From contig NZ_VCYH01000017.1 of assembly GCF_030464345.1 (NCBI RefSeq), positions 1 through 34,744 of the forward strand: DNA of 34,744 bases, given 5' to 3'. Source of the stretch: Methanoculleus frigidifontis (GTDB taxonomy: Archaea; Halobacteriota; Methanomicrobia; Methanomicrobiales; Methanoculleaceae). Below, piece by piece: positions 1 through 7,897 of the stretch. Made by a program: the position numbers and the translations under genes. The notes beneath the pieces are model-generated. The model was given only the letters and a program-made list of their open reading frames with translations. It did no database searches and was not told the origin of the DNA. How positions within the stretch are numbered: the stretch's first letter is position 1; every line of letters starts with the position of its first letter.

Positions 1-358
1 TCTGCTGCAGGCAATCCTGGATAATCTCCCCGTCGGGGTAGGTGACCCGGACGGTGATCGGGGCGTCCCCGCTCAGCGTCCCGGGCGTGAACGTCGCCGT
101 CGCCCGGCCGTTCGCGTCGGTGACGCCACTCGCCGGCGTGATGCTGCCGTACGCGGCGTCGACCGAGAAGGCGACGTCCAGCCCCGCAAGGGGGGCGGTG
201 CCGTTCTGCACCGCGACGGTGATCGCTGCACTCCCGCTCCCGCCGGCGACCAGCCATTCAGCGCTGCTGTTCACCGTAACGTCAGGCTCCAGTGCTGCAG
301 CAGGAACTGCCAGCAGAAGGAGCGAGAAGAGGAGCAGCCCGACGATCCGGAATCGCAT
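1..358 (-). CDS. Secreted Ig-like (Big_1/invasin-type) surface protein, 5' part only
   Basis: The gene is read on the minus strand from an ATG at 358-356 and runs off the left edge, so only about 119 residues are visible. Residues 1-22 form a signal peptide: basic MRFR, a leucine-rich core, then VPAAA. Residues about 24-115 look like a bacterial Ig-like domain of the invasin type, with an NSSAEWLVAGG strand, a central GSITPASGVTDANGRATATF stretch (the DANGRA turn is typical of Big_1 folds) and a terminal VTYPDGE. The protein is probably exported and displayed at the S-layer. Function beyond a structural or adhesive role cannot be told. A TATA box about 28 nt upstream of the ATG suggests a nearly leaderless transcript. 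The domain call is by motif only. Confidence 0.75.
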   Translation of the reverse strand, partial: MRFRIVGLLLFSLLLLAVPAAALEPDVTVNSSAEWLVAGGSGSAAITVAVQNGTAPLAGLDVAFSVDAAYGSITPASGVTDANGRATATFTPGTLSGDAPITVRVTYPDGEIIQDCLQQ

Positions 359-385
359 AATATCGAACCCCATACGGAGTTCCAG

Positions 386-394
386 TATATAAAA
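386..394 (-). promoter_or_regulatory. TATA box of the left-edge surface gene
   Basis: On the minus strand this reads TTTTATATA, a good archaeal TATA box, centred about 32 nt before the ATG at 358. Transcription would start within a few bases of the start codon, and no Shine-Dalgarno sequence is visible, which together point to leaderless translation. Confidence 0.6.
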
Positions 395-599
395 CCTCGG
401 GTTAATTTCATTTATTTTCACAGAGTCCCGGGGAATTTGAGATTGTTTCCCCTCCCCAAATAGGTGTACACGATCAGCGGCAGATTTCGGGAAGACGGCG
501 CAGAAACAGGAAGAATCACCAGATATTATTGAGAATCAGGAAAAAATATTCGACGTACAGATCCAAAAAAATATATGCGCCCAATAGCCGCCGGAAGGC
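395..599. other. Gene-free spacer between two surface-protein genes
   Basis: This AT-rich spacer separates two minus-strand genes. It holds the T-run terminator of the right-hand gene (565-576) and, at its left edge, the TATA box of the left-hand gene. I see no coding potential, RNA gene or repeat in it. Confidence 0.5.
565..576 (-). terminator. T-run terminator after the PEGA-like surface gene
   Basis: On the minus strand ATATATTTTTTT lies about 25-35 nt after the stop codon of the gene ending at 600. Archaeal RNA polymerase terminates at such T-runs without needing a hairpin. Confidence 0.5.
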
Positions 600-1988
600 C
601 TATAAGCTCCGCTGCTTCGGTTTGCGGAGCCGTCTGCCCGATCTCCGCCGCGCCCCCCACACCGCGATCACGACACCACCGGCGAGAAGGCCGATGATGC
701 CGAGGATGGGGAAAAGACCCAGTTCAGACTCAAGGTGAAGCGTCACCTCCTTTGTCGACGTGCCGATCGGGATCGTCACCTCCACAGCCGTGAATCGATA
801 TCCGTCGAGGGATGCCGAGACGTTATAGGTCTCCGACGCCTTCAGCGATGTCCGGATCGTACCCTGCTCATCGGTCGTCCCGACCTGCTGCCCGTCGACC
901 AGGACGACCGCACCGGCAAGCACCCGGTCGCCGCTGTCGGCCGTCACGACCGTCACATCCGCCTGATCGCACGCGAGGTCAGCAATGATCTCCTCGCCGC
1001 TCCGGTCGATCCGGCAGATCTCGGTCCAGGTCTGAAACCCGGATGCCGAAACCTCGATCAGATAGGAGCCTGCTTCGACACTCTGCAGCCCGTAGCGGCC
1101 GTAGCTGTCGGTTCTCCCCTGCCAGGTCCCGTTGATCACGACCTCGGCGTTCTCCACCGGCCGCTTCGTCTCGTCAAAGGCCATAATAGAGACCGGATAG
1201 GTCGACCTGGCGAGCGGCACCGTGAGCAGCACGTCGTCCGCTGCAATCAACCGATCAGCCCGGTAGGTCTGGTAATCCGGTTTTTCGACCTGGATCGAGT
1301 ACCGCTGTTCCCGCTGCAGGTGAAGCGGGAGCAGCCCGTCTGCACCGGTCGTGCCTGCGGGCACGGAATCGATGGCGACGGCAGCGCCCGCGAGGGGCTG
1401 CCGGGTCTGTGAATCCTGAACCAGAACAGCAAATTTATCGCTTCGATACAGCCAGTACTGGACAACACGTTCACTGCTAGCCATCTGGACGGTCTTTGAG
1501 AGCGGATAGTAACTCTGTGCCCGGATCTCGACATTATAGAGGCTGCCTGCCTTCACCAGGAAATCAGCCCTTCCATTCGCATCCGTGCTCTCCGACCCGT
1601 CGACCCCGTCTCCGTGCACCTGCACCACGGCATTCGACACCGGTTGCAGGGTCTCGGCGTCGTAGAGGTCGATCGCAAGCACCTCGCTCTTGCGGGACAT
1701 CTCCACGAGAACGGATGCGGTCGCCGGGTCGATCAGCCCCACCCAGGAGGCGTACCCGGACTTCATCGCCTTGAGGGAGAAACTGGCGTCCCCTGTGTGC
1801 GTGTAGGTATAGACGCCGCCAGCGCCGGTTGTGCCGATGAAATCCCCGTCAATGTAGATCGATACGTCGCCGAGCGTGGCGGACGTCGCTTCATCAATGA
1901 CCGTTATCTGCAGTACTGCTGCCTGGGCACCGCAGCAGACGAGAAGCACTCCTATCAGAGCAGCAACAAGGAGGCGGCGTAGATGCAT
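600..1988 (-). CDS. Membrane-anchored surface protein with repeated PEGA/carboxypeptidase-regulatory-like domains
   Basis: A 462-residue protein with a signal peptide (MHLRRLLVAALIG to about residue 23, ending CGAQA). About five tandem beta-sandwich repeats of 75-85 residues follow. Each has a pattern like V-Y-I-DG--IGTT-A-G at the start and S-GY-W/T-- later, for example YIDGDFIGTTGAGG near 45 and INGTWQGRTDSYGRYG near 285. Such repeats resemble the PEGA and CarboxypepD_reg superfamilies, which are structural or sugar-binding modules on cell surfaces. A transmembrane helix (about 427-446) and an Arg/Lys-rich tail anchor the C-terminus inside the membrane. There is no PGF-CTERM signal, unlike the S-layer protein at 4179-6494. 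Its AT-rich promoter lies just before the ATG at 1988. The exact ligand or function is unknown. Confidence 0.75.
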   Translation of the reverse strand: MHLRRLLVAALIGVLLVCCGAQAAVLQITVIDEATSATLGDVSIYIDGDFIGTTGAGGVYTYTHTGDASFSLKAMKSGYASWVGLIDPATASVLVEMSRKSEVLAIDLYDAETLQPVSNAVVQVHGDGVDGSESTDANGRADFLVKAGSLYNVEIRAQSYYPLSKTVQMASSERVVQYWLYRSDKFAVLVQDSQTRQPLAGAAVAIDSVPAGTTGADGLLPLHLQREQRYSIQVEKPDYQTYRADRLIAADDVLLTVPLARSTYPVSIMAFDETKRPVENAEVVINGTWQGRTDSYGRYGLQSVEAGSYLIEVSASGFQTWTEICRIDRSGEEIIADLACDQADVTVVTADSGDRVLAGAVVLVDGQQVGTTDEQGTIRTSLKASETYNVSASLDGYRFTAVEVTIPIGTSTKEVTLHLESELGLFPILGIIGLLAGGVVIAVWGARRRSGRRLRKPKQRSL

Positions 1989-2027
1989 GGATGACTATTC
2001 TTCCTGGAAAAATTTGAGTGCATCGGT

Positions 2028-3551
2028 TTAGATCCAGCGCTCGGAGGGTAGCCGTTCCAGGATCATCCCCTCGACCACGACGGGCATCAGTGTCCGCGCC
2101 GCCTCAATGGCGCTCTGAAGCCGCCATGCCCTGTCCGCGTAGAACGTGAGGATCGGATCCCCCTGCCGGACACGGCTTCCCTTCTTTGAGTGCACGACAA
2201 CGCCGGCGCCCGCATCCTGGGGCGAGCCGAGCGTGCGGGCGATCGTGATCAGCGAGCGGTTATGCAGCTCGATGACGTAGCCGTCCTGCGGCGCCCTGAC
2301 AACGAACTGGTGCTCGCCCGGCGTCAGGCTATCAGCGGTAACACCGGGATCGCCCCCCTGGATCTCGATGATCTGCCGGAACTTTTCGAGCGCTTTGCCG
2401 CTCCGGAGAAGATCTTCGGCCACCGCAAAACCCTGCCCGGGGCCGGCTTTGCCGGCCATCTCGAGCGCAATCCCTGCAAGCGAGAGGCTTTTCTGAATGA
2501 GTGAGTGCGGCTCCCGTTTGCCCTCGAGCACGGCAAGCGCCTCCTGGACCTCAAGGATCGGGCCGATGGTATGGCCGACGAGGGATTCGCCATAGCTGAG
2601 GGCGCACTCGACACGCATGTTCAGGCGTTCGCCGAGTTCCATAAATTCACGCGCCATCTTCCGGCCTTCCTGGACATCCGCCACCTTGGTATACCGGCCG
2701 ACGGGAATGTCGATGACCACCAGGTTCGCACCGACCGCCATCTTCTTGGCCATAACACTGGCCAGCATCTGGCCGCGGGCATCGATCTTGAGCGGATACT
2801 CGTAGGTGATGATCCGGTCGTCCGCAGGAGCAATGTTCGTCGCACCGCCCCAGACGATGACGCCGCCGACTTTCTCCGTCATCCGCTGGACCTCGCTCGC
2901 CGGGAAGGCGACCGGCGCGACCACTTCCATCAGATCGGCGGTGCCGCCGGCTCCGGTGATCGCCCGGGAGCTGGTCTTCGGGATCTTCAGGCCGCTCGCC
3001 GCGATGATCGGGACGATAAGAAGCGAGATCTTATTGCCCGGCACTCCGCCGATGGAATGCTTGTCGACGATCGGGCGGGTGCCGAACTGGAGAGAATCCC
3101 CGGTCTCCACCATGGCGCGGGTCAGGTACTCGGTCTCGTCCATATCGAGGCCGTTGATGTACGATGCCGTGATAAAAGCGGTCACTTCGCCCGGAGCGAG
3201 CGTCTCATCCACGATGTCCCGGGTAACCTGCAGCATCTCATCCTTCGCAAGCCGCCCTCCATCCATCTTTTTCCGGATATGCGTCAGCGAGCGCGGCCGG
3301 TCCGCACACCGGACTTCGACTTCCTCTCCCTCATTGACTCCAAGAAAGGGGTTTAAGGGCCGGTAGATGCCGATCGTTCCCTGCTCGATGAGCGAACCCG
3401 TGGTATCGACGTGAGCCTGGGCATTCTTCCCGGCCTCCTCGTTGATAATCTGTACACGGTCACCGTCCCTGACCCGGATCTTCCGGGCATCGGCAGTGTG
3501 CAGCAGCGCTCCTTTGTTTGCAATATCGATCATCTTCACTGAGAACTTCAT
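2028..3551 (-). CDS. deoA: AMP phosphorylase (thymidine phosphorylase family)
   Basis: This 507-residue protein matches the archaeal AMP phosphorylase family in length and layout. An N-terminal domain of about 85 residues ([16 protein letters not shown]) is followed by the thymidine-phosphorylase core. Visible motifs are [15 protein letters not shown] (about 163-177, the phosphate and nucleoside loop), [18 protein letters not shown] and [17 protein letters not shown]. The enzyme converts AMP and phosphate to adenine and ribose-1,5-bisphosphate in the cytoplasm. In the archaeal pentose-bisphosphate pathway that product is isomerised to ribulose-1,5-bisphosphate and carboxylated by form III RubisCO. 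The isomerase gene is also in this window (32669-33631). Start ATG at 3551; a TATA-like TTTTATGT lies about 50 nt upstream. The next gene on this strand begins 39 nt after the stop. Confidence 0.93.
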   Translation of the reverse strand: MKFSVKMIDIANKGALLHTADARKIRVRDGDRVQIINEEAGKNAQAHVDTTGSLIEQGTIGIYRPLNPFLGVNEGEEVEVRCADRPRSLTHIRKKMDGGRLAKDEMLQVTRDIVDETLAPGEVTAFITASYINGLDMDETEYLTRAMVETGDSLQFGTRPIVDKHSIGGVPGNKISLLIVPIIAASGLKIPKTSSRAITGAGGTADLMEVVAPVAFPASEVQRMTEKVGGVIVWGGATNIAPADDRIITYEYPLKIDARGQMLASVMAKKMAVGANLVVIDIPVGRYTKVADVQEGRKMAREFMELGERLNMRVECALSYGESLVGHTIGPILEVQEALAVLEGKREPHSLIQKSLSLAGIALEMAGKAGPGQGFAVAEDLLRSGKALEKFRQIIEIQGGDPGVTADSLTPGEHQFVVRAPQDGYVIELHNRSLITIARTLGSPQDAGAGVVVHSKKGSRVRQGDPILTFYADRAWRLQSAIEAARTLMPVVVEGMILERLPSERWI

Positions 3552-3596
3552 GTCAGGCCATCCCTTTCCCGTGATGGAGGGTACGGCCTCTATCTA

Positions 3597-3604
3597 CATA
3601 AAAC
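3597..3604 (-). promoter_or_regulatory. TATA box of the AMP phosphorylase gene
   Basis: The minus strand reads TTTTATGT here, about 50 nt before the ATG at 3551. A start site about 25 nt downstream would leave a leader of roughly 20-25 nt. Confidence 0.45.
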
Positions 3605-3620
3605 TCGCCGGTTTTCAGTA

Positions 3621-3641
3621 GTGCCCTACGAAACAACTGAT
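3621..3641 (+). repeat. Left 21-bp direct repeat bordering the GC-rich element
   Basis: The 21 bases beginning gtgccctac and ending with the 12-mer gaaacaactgat recur at 3915-3935 in the same orientation with two mismatches. The pair brackets the GC-rich element at 3672-3905. It may be a target-site duplication or part of the element's ends; the second copy of the element (22134-22366) has no such flanks. Confidence 0.55.
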
Positions 3642-3671
3642 GATACCTTTGTTGAGATCGCATCCCCGATC

Positions 3672-3905
3672 GATTGCAACCCGGGGCACGGCTTTCCCCT
3701 GGATATCGCCATGACTGCCCCCGTCCCCTTGAGGGGCGGGGGAGGAGGCCGGAGGCCGGGTGGGGTGGGGTTGACGATGTCTGTGGATCTTCGCAGGAGA
3801 CAGGGGAGGGGAAAACCCCTCCCCGTCGGCCCCACCCCGGGGGGCGATTAGCCGCCACGGTCCACGGCATGGGGAGACGCCCGGGAAAAAGGTCGTCCCC
3901 GGGAC
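3672..3905 (+). repeat. GC-rich interspersed repeat element, copy A
   Basis: A non-coding element of about 234 bp that recurs inverted at 22134-22366. The right part, 3796-3905 (110 bp), is identical base for base to the reverse complement of 22134-22243. The left part is similar, with small indels and substitutions. Inside it is a strong hairpin (ggggagggg, aaaa loop, cccctcccc; about 3803-3824) and a GC palindromic tract (ggccggaggccgg, about 3747-3759). ORFs in it are spurious: they have no start context and read as Pro/Gly/Arg-rich low-complexity. It could be a miniature mobile element or a structured RNA repeat. No transposase is seen. Confidence 0.7.
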
Positions 3906-3914
3906 CGGGCGGTC

Positions 3915-3935
3915 GTGCTCTAAGAAACAACTGAT
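3915..3935 (+). repeat. Right 21-bp direct repeat bordering the GC-rich element
   Basis: It matches 3621-3641 at 19 of 21 positions, sharing the uninterrupted 12-mer gaaacaactgat. See the left copy for interpretation. Confidence 0.55.
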
Positions 3936-4160
3936 AATGGAAACGCGCTCCCTGTTTGAGTTTTTGGCATGAACGTAGGTCATTGCTCAATGTAATGCAG
4001 TCAGATTCCCTGAAATGTATTTTCAGTTGTAAGCTGGAGCACTATCCGGTTTTCATCGAATACGGCGGGCAGGCGGAGAGGAAAGGAAGACGTGCCGGAA
4101 CGCAGCGGGGCGAAGGTGCACAGACGGAAGAACAGCAGGAGAATGAGAGCGAAAGCGGGC
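3936..4160. other. Gene-free stretch downstream of the S-layer gene
   Basis: I see no gene here. An open frame on the minus strand across 4001-4222 contains an RLCTFAPLRSG-like string, which resembles spurious translations of widespread degenerate intergenic repeats rather than a conserved protein. It overlaps the end of the S-layer gene in another frame. The stretch is best read as decayed repeat sequence. Confidence 0.4.
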
Positions 4161-4163
4161 AAT

Positions 4164-4169
4164 AAAAAA
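4164..4169 (-). terminator. T-run terminator of the S-layer gene
   Basis: On the minus strand CTTTTTTATT begins about 9 nt after the TAA stop of the S-layer gene. This is a plausible terminator for a highly expressed gene. Confidence 0.5.
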
Positions 4170-4178
4170 GTGTTGGGT

Positions 4179-6494
4179 TTAGTTCCTGCGCAGAACCAGG
4201 ACAGCAACAGCGCCGAGACCAATCAGTGCAATGATCGCGCCGAATCCAGGGGTGGTGGTGGTCGGAGCGGTGGTCGGGGCGGTGGTTGCCGCGGTGGTCG
4301 GAGCAGTGGTTTCTCCACCGGTCGGGGTGACGGTCGGGGTGGTCACAGGCCCGGTAACCACGTTGAAGGTCGTGGTCTGGGTGGTGCCGGTCTCAACGCT
4401 CTCAACGTTGACGATGTACTCGTCAGGCTGGAACGAGGAGGCGTCGACCTCGAAGGACCAGGTGTTGTAGGGCTCGCCCTGCTGGATGCTCACCGTGCCG
4501 GAGGCACCGCTGAACTCAGCAGCCTGGGTCTTCTCGGTGGGCTGGAAGGATGCGCTCGTGACGTCGATGAGCAGCTCGTCGCCGGTTGCCAGGTTGGTGG
4601 TACCGGTGAGCGTGAAGGTGCTGCCGACGCTCTGGTCACCGATGGTGTCGATCCTGATCCAGGGCTCCTCCACGAGGAAGGTCAGCTTGGTGTAGGTGTC
4701 GTCCACGTTCGGCGAGTTCAGGGCGTCCACGAGAGCGGTTGCCGCATCGGATGCCTGCAGGTTAGACAGGTTGACAGCGGTCATACCGGGTGCGTCTATG
4801 TCTGCGGCCGTTCCTGCAACAACTGCGACATCCTGCGTGCCGTCCATCATCGGGTGCTGGACCACGACGAAGTACTGGCCGGATGCGAGGGTGCTGGTGA
4901 TGCCGGAGTCGAGGTCGTACTCGAAGGAGCCGTCGGACTCAACGCTTGCGGAGTTGGAGAGCGAGCGGAAGTTCTTGCCGAAGACCCAGACAAAGACGTT
5001 GTTCGGGTTGCCTTCTGCGGTTCCGGAGACCGTCAGCTCGTCACCCTTGGCGACGGAGCTTGCACTCGCGGTTGCCGTGATGAAGGGGGTCTTCAGGACG
5101 ACGGACTGGGTGGCGTACTGCACGTTGGCGAGGTTTGCCTTGTTCCTGGGGTCGGCGACAGCGTAGATGGTGTAGGTACCGGAGTCTACGACTTCACCGA
5201 GTGTGGAGGTATCCCACTTGTACTCCCAGGTGTCGTCGGTCTCGACGCTGGTCGAGGTGAACGTGTTGGCTACCCCGTCAGTAACTGCAGTGCCGACGTT
5301 GTCAACCTGGACACCGTTGACACCGAGGTTCGGGCCGGTCAGGAACAGGTAGGTGGTCACGTTGTCGGTGTTGGTACCGGAGAGCGTGATCTCCTCGCCG
5401 ATGTAGTAGACACCGGTGCCGGATGCGGCCAGGGTTACAGAGCCCTTCTCGACTCTCACCTTGACGTCATCGGACTTGGATGCGTCGGTGGGGTCGAGAA
5501 CCTTGAGCGTGAAGCTCTGGTCGTCGGTGGTGGAGTTGGTGTTGAACTGCACCGTGCGGGTACCCGCTGCGTTGGTGGTCACGTTTGCCTTGGTGAACGT
5601 GAAGTTTGCAGCCTCAGCGACCGGGACAGTGGTGCCGGGCACAACGGAGGGCTGTCCGGGTGCAATCTGGGGGTACTCGTTGCCGTTCAGGCTGGCGTCC
5701 TTGATGTAGACGTAGTACATCTTGTTGGACTCACCGGTGATGGTCACGACGAAGTTGTTGCCGCGGATGACGCTGTCCTTGTTGGACTCGATAGCGAGAG
5801 CCTTGGTGGTCACTTCGAAGCTGACGGTGCCGGAGTCGGGCAGTTCACTGAAGTTGCCGCTCGTCCACTTTGCCTGGGCAGTGTAGGTACCGGCTTCGAC
5901 ACCGGAGAGATCAATGCCAGCGACGTAGATCGTGGATGCGTTGATCGGAACGGCTGCAGTGCTGACACCGCCGAACTGGCGCAGCGTACCGCCGCCGGGC
6001 GTCGTGATGTCGATGTTCATGGTGGCGTTGGGTACGACAGTGTACAGACCGCCAACGTTGTTCTGAATCTTAAAGGCGAGGACGGTGTCACGGGAAACGG
6101 ACTTGCCGGCCACGGAGTCGGTCCTGGAGTTGTTCAGAACGACATCGAGGGTCACGTCCGCCTCCTTGACGACAACGAAGACGTTGGGGACGATAATGCC
6201 GGCGGCGTTCCATGCATAGTAGGTGCCGGTGATACCGCCAACGTCGGTTGCGGTCAGCTCATAGTCGTTCGGGGTCGGGATGTCGATGATGTTGTCGGCT
6301 GCACCCGCCGTGAAGTCGCTGTAGTGGACCAGGCGAGTGATACCGGCGTTAACACCGGTCAGATCGAGGCCTTCTTCGCCTACATAGATAGTGCTGCCGG
6401 GCGTTACCGTCCGTGCGGCTGCCGGTGCGACCAGCAGGGACACTGCCATGAGGACAACGAAGGCGACGACCATCGTTTTAGTGATACTCTTCAT
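4179..6494 (-). CDS. S-layer protein, DUF3821 type with PGF-CTERM anchor
   Basis: A 771-residue exported protein. Residues 1-27 form a signal peptide ending APAAA. The mature N-terminus (VTPGSTIYVGEEGLDLTG) matches the DUF3821 start seen in Methanomicrobiales S-layer proteins. Several beta-sandwich modules follow (for example VKVRVEKGSVTLAASGTGVYYIGEEITLSG and ITATASASSVAKGDELTVSGTAEG), then a Thr/Pro-rich stalk (about 715-747), probably O-glycosylated. The end is PGF at 749-751, a hydrophobic helix and RRN, which is a PGF-CTERM signal processed by archaeosortase and linked to lipid. Asn-x-Ser/Thr sequons are frequent, consistent with N-glycosylation. Base composition is typical of a highly expressed gene, with strongly biased codons. 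The ATG at 6494 is fixed by a GGAGGT site 5 nt upstream. Confidence 0.88.
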   Translation of the reverse strand: MKSITKTMVVAFVVLMAVSLLVAPAAARTVTPGSTIYVGEEGLDLTGVNAGITRLVHYSDFTAGAADNIIDIPTPNDYELTATDVGGITGTYYAWNAAGIIVPNVFVVVKEADVTLDVVLNNSRTDSVAGKSVSRDTVLAFKIQNNVGGLYTVVPNATMNIDITTPGGGTLRQFGGVSTAAVPINASTIYVAGIDLSGVEAGTYTAQAKWTSGNFSELPDSGTVSFEVTTKALAIESNKDSVIRGNNFVVTITGESNKMYYVYIKDASLNGNEYPQIAPGQPSVVPGTTVPVAEAANFTFTKANVTTNAAGTRTVQFNTNSTTDDQSFTLKVLDPTDASKSDDVKVRVEKGSVTLAASGTGVYYIGEEITLSGTNTDNVTTYLFLTGPNLGVNGVQVDNVGTAVTDGVANTFTSTSVETDDTWEYKWDTSTLGEVVDSGTYTIYAVADPRNKANLANVQYATQSVVLKTPFITATASASSVAKGDELTVSGTAEGNPNNVFVWVFGKNFRSLSNSASVESDGSFEYDLDSGITSTLASGQYFVVVQHPMMDGTQDVAVVAGTAADIDAPGMTAVNLSNLQASDAATALVDALNSPNVDDTYTKLTFLVEEPWIRIDTIGDQSVGSTFTLTGTTNLATGDELLIDVTSASFQPTEKTQAAEFSGASGTVSIQQGEPYNTWSFEVDASSFQPDEYIVNVESVETGTTQTTTFNVVTGPVTTPTVTPTGGETTAPTTAATTAPTTAPTTTTPGFGAIIALIGLGAVAVLVLRRN

Positions 6495-6499
6495 ACTGT

Positions 6500-6505
6500 A
6501 CCTCC
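6500..6505 (-). promoter_or_regulatory. Strong Shine-Dalgarno site of the S-layer gene
   Basis: GGAGGT on the minus strand sits 5 nt before the ATG at 6494. It decides the start and indicates a leadered transcript, unlike the leaderless genes elsewhere in the window. Confidence 0.75.
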
Positions 6506-6617
6506 ATTATGTTTATATGAGGGAATGTGAACGCGAGGTACTCGACATGCGTCGAATACGGGTTCACCACGCTCTATACTCCGAATAACGGAATATGTCA
6601 CAATATTTGTGGAACAC

Positions 6618-6628
6618 TTAATATATCC
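6618..6628 (-). promoter_or_regulatory. Probable TATA box of the S-layer gene
   Basis: The minus strand reads GGATATATTAA. A start about 25 nt downstream would give a 5' leader of roughly 100 nt. That leader holds a small hairpin (tcgac-atgc-gtcga, about 6550-6563) that could stabilise the mRNA. A second AT-rich run at 6512-6519 is too near the Shine-Dalgarno site to serve as its TATA box. Confidence 0.5.
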
Positions 6629-6935
6629 TTTGTGGTTGATCGGGAATCGGGCACCCGTGAAGGCCAGCACGATGCAGAGAACTGATACAAATAAGCCCGA
6701 TATATGCTTCATTTTGCAAAGACCATGAACAATACTATGACAATAATAAAAATTATACGCAGTCTGATGACCGCTGCGCCATCATTTTTATGTTTCCGGC
6801 CAGATCGGAGCAATCGTATGAAGGATCGAATTGTCCGGTATACCACGCGACCGGGAACCGCAGAGACGGGAGTTCCACCGATGACCTGATAACCCGGGGC
6901 ACCCGTGCCCCACCGGATCCGACGCACGAACCATG
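6629..6935. other. Gene-free region between the S-layer and thyA promoters
   Basis: This AT-rich divergent intergenic region has short open frames on both strands but none with recognisable protein features. It probably carries upstream control sequence for the S-layer gene. No RNA gene was recognised. Confidence 0.4.
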
Positions 6936-6943
6936 TATATTTA
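6936..6943 (+). promoter_or_regulatory. TATA box of thyA
   Basis: tatattta lies about 29 nt (centre to start) before the ATG at 6969. Transcription would begin at or a few bases before the start codon, consistent with leaderless translation. Confidence 0.55.
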
Positions 6944-6968
6944 CGCTATCCGACCAGAACTATGAGCT

Positions 6969-7694
6969 ATGAAGATCATTCGGGCACCCACGCTCGCCCG
7001 TGCCCACGAGCTGGCGGTGAAGGCAGTGCTGGAAAAGGGATGGGTGCTGAACACCGAAGATGAAGAAGCGACGATCGAATACGAGGAGATTGCCCTCGAC
7101 ATCGAAAACCCCTTCAGCGAACCGATGGCAAGCCCCTGCTCACGGTTTCAGCAGCGGTTTCTCGAGCAGTACGCCGATAATCTCCTCAACGGCTCCGAAG
7201 CGGCGTTCGAGTACGACTACCACAGACGGCTCTTTGACTGGGGAGAGACGCTCACGCAGGATGGTGCGGACGTCCATGTCGACCAGATCGCCTACATCGT
7301 CAGGAAACTGAAAGAGTCTCCCGCGACCCGCCGCGGCGTCGCCGTCACCTGGAACCCGGCCGTCGATGAGAGCCTGGACGACTGCCCCTGCCTCCAGCTC
7401 GTCCAGTGCATCCTCCGTGACGGCAAACTCCAGATGAAAGTGGTCTTCAGGAGCAACGACATGCTCAGTGCCGCCGGCGCCAATATGTATGCGCTGGTGC
7501 ACCTTCAGAAACGGATCGCAGACGAAATCGGTGCAGCATACGGGCGCTACACCCACATCGCGCTGGTGCCGCACGTATACTATAAGCGGGATCTCAACGA
7601 TATCGTGCCATTCTGCAAAAAAGGCGCCGCAATGCAGCCGGTTCCCGAGGTATGCTCGCTCTGCGGAGAATGCAGCCGGGCATCACTCCGGTGA
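6969..7694 (+). CDS. thyA: Thymidylate synthase, archaeal/methanogen type
   Basis: A 241-residue enzyme that methylates dUMP to dTMP in the cytoplasm. It is shorter than bacterial ThyA (about 264) and matches the methanogen family (TIGR03283 type, as I recall it). Visible motifs: ATRRGVAVTW near 119-128 (Arg pair for phosphate), DCPCLQLVQ at 138-146 with the likely nucleophile Cys141, and FRSNDMLSAAGANMYALVHLQ near 155-175, equivalent to the RS-D--LG-PFN region. The C-terminus carries an unusual cysteine cluster (VCSLCGEC, about 228-235) that could bind metal. Methanogens use tetrahydromethanopterin, so the C1 donor is probably not folate. Start ATG is fixed by the TATA spacing; an out-of-frame ATG lies at 6962. 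A tRNA follows. Confidence 0.92.
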   Translation: MKIIRAPTLARAHELAVKAVLEKGWVLNTEDEEATIEYEEIALDIENPFSEPMASPCSRFQQRFLEQYADNLLNGSEAAFEYDYHRRLFDWGETLTQDGADVHVDQIAYIVRKLKESPATRRGVAVTWNPAVDESLDDCPCLQLVQCILRDGKLQMKVVFRSNDMLSAAGANMYALVHLQKRIADEIGAAYGRYTHIALVPHVYYKRDLNDIVPFCKKGAAMQPVPEVCSLCGECSRASLR

Positions 7695-7746
7695 GCCCGT
7701 TCCGTCACCTTAATTAGGGTTTGGAAACAACGTAATAGAGCACAAT

Positions 7747-7819
7747 AGCCCGGTAGTGTAGCGGTCAATCATGTGAGACTCTGGATCTCGCGACAGCAGT
7801 TCGAATCTGCTCCGGGCTA
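7747..7819 (+). tRNA. tRNA-Gln (anticodon CTG)
   Basis: Cloverleaf folded by eye: acceptor AGCCCGG (7747-7753) pairs with CCGGGCT (7812-7818). The anticodon stem TGAGA/TCTCG encloses the loop CTCTGGA with anticodon CTG. The T-stem AGCAG/CTGCT encloses TTCGAAT. The discriminator is A7819 and no CCA is encoded. It reads CAG glutamine codons. In methanogens Gln-tRNA is normally made by amidation of Glu-tRNA(Gln). A T-rich stretch (7821-7829) follows as terminator. Confidence 0.92.
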
Positions 7820-7897
7820 CTTTCCTTTTGTCCGTGGATCTTGTGTCCCTGTCCCGATCAACAGCATCAAGAGCCCCGGCGAACCATCCTGTACCCT

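Noticed and set aside
3672-3905. CRISPR array
   Set aside because: There is only one element with internal hairpins at each site and no regular repeat-spacer series anywhere in the window.
3553-3990. Possible small proteins across the GC-rich repeat (also 21956-22442)
   Set aside because: The similar translations at both places arise from the repeated DNA. They are Pro/Gly/Arg-rich, lack start signals and are broken by indels between copies.
4001-4222. 73-codon hydrophobic frame downstream of the S-layer gene
   Set aside because: It overlaps the S-layer gene in another frame and resembles spurious translations of degenerate intergenic repeats.
4092-6530. Open frame of 812 codons on the plus strand opposite the S-layer gene
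   Set aside because: It is a Gly/Val/Asp-rich shadow created by the biased codons of the S-layer gene. It has no signal, motif or promoter.
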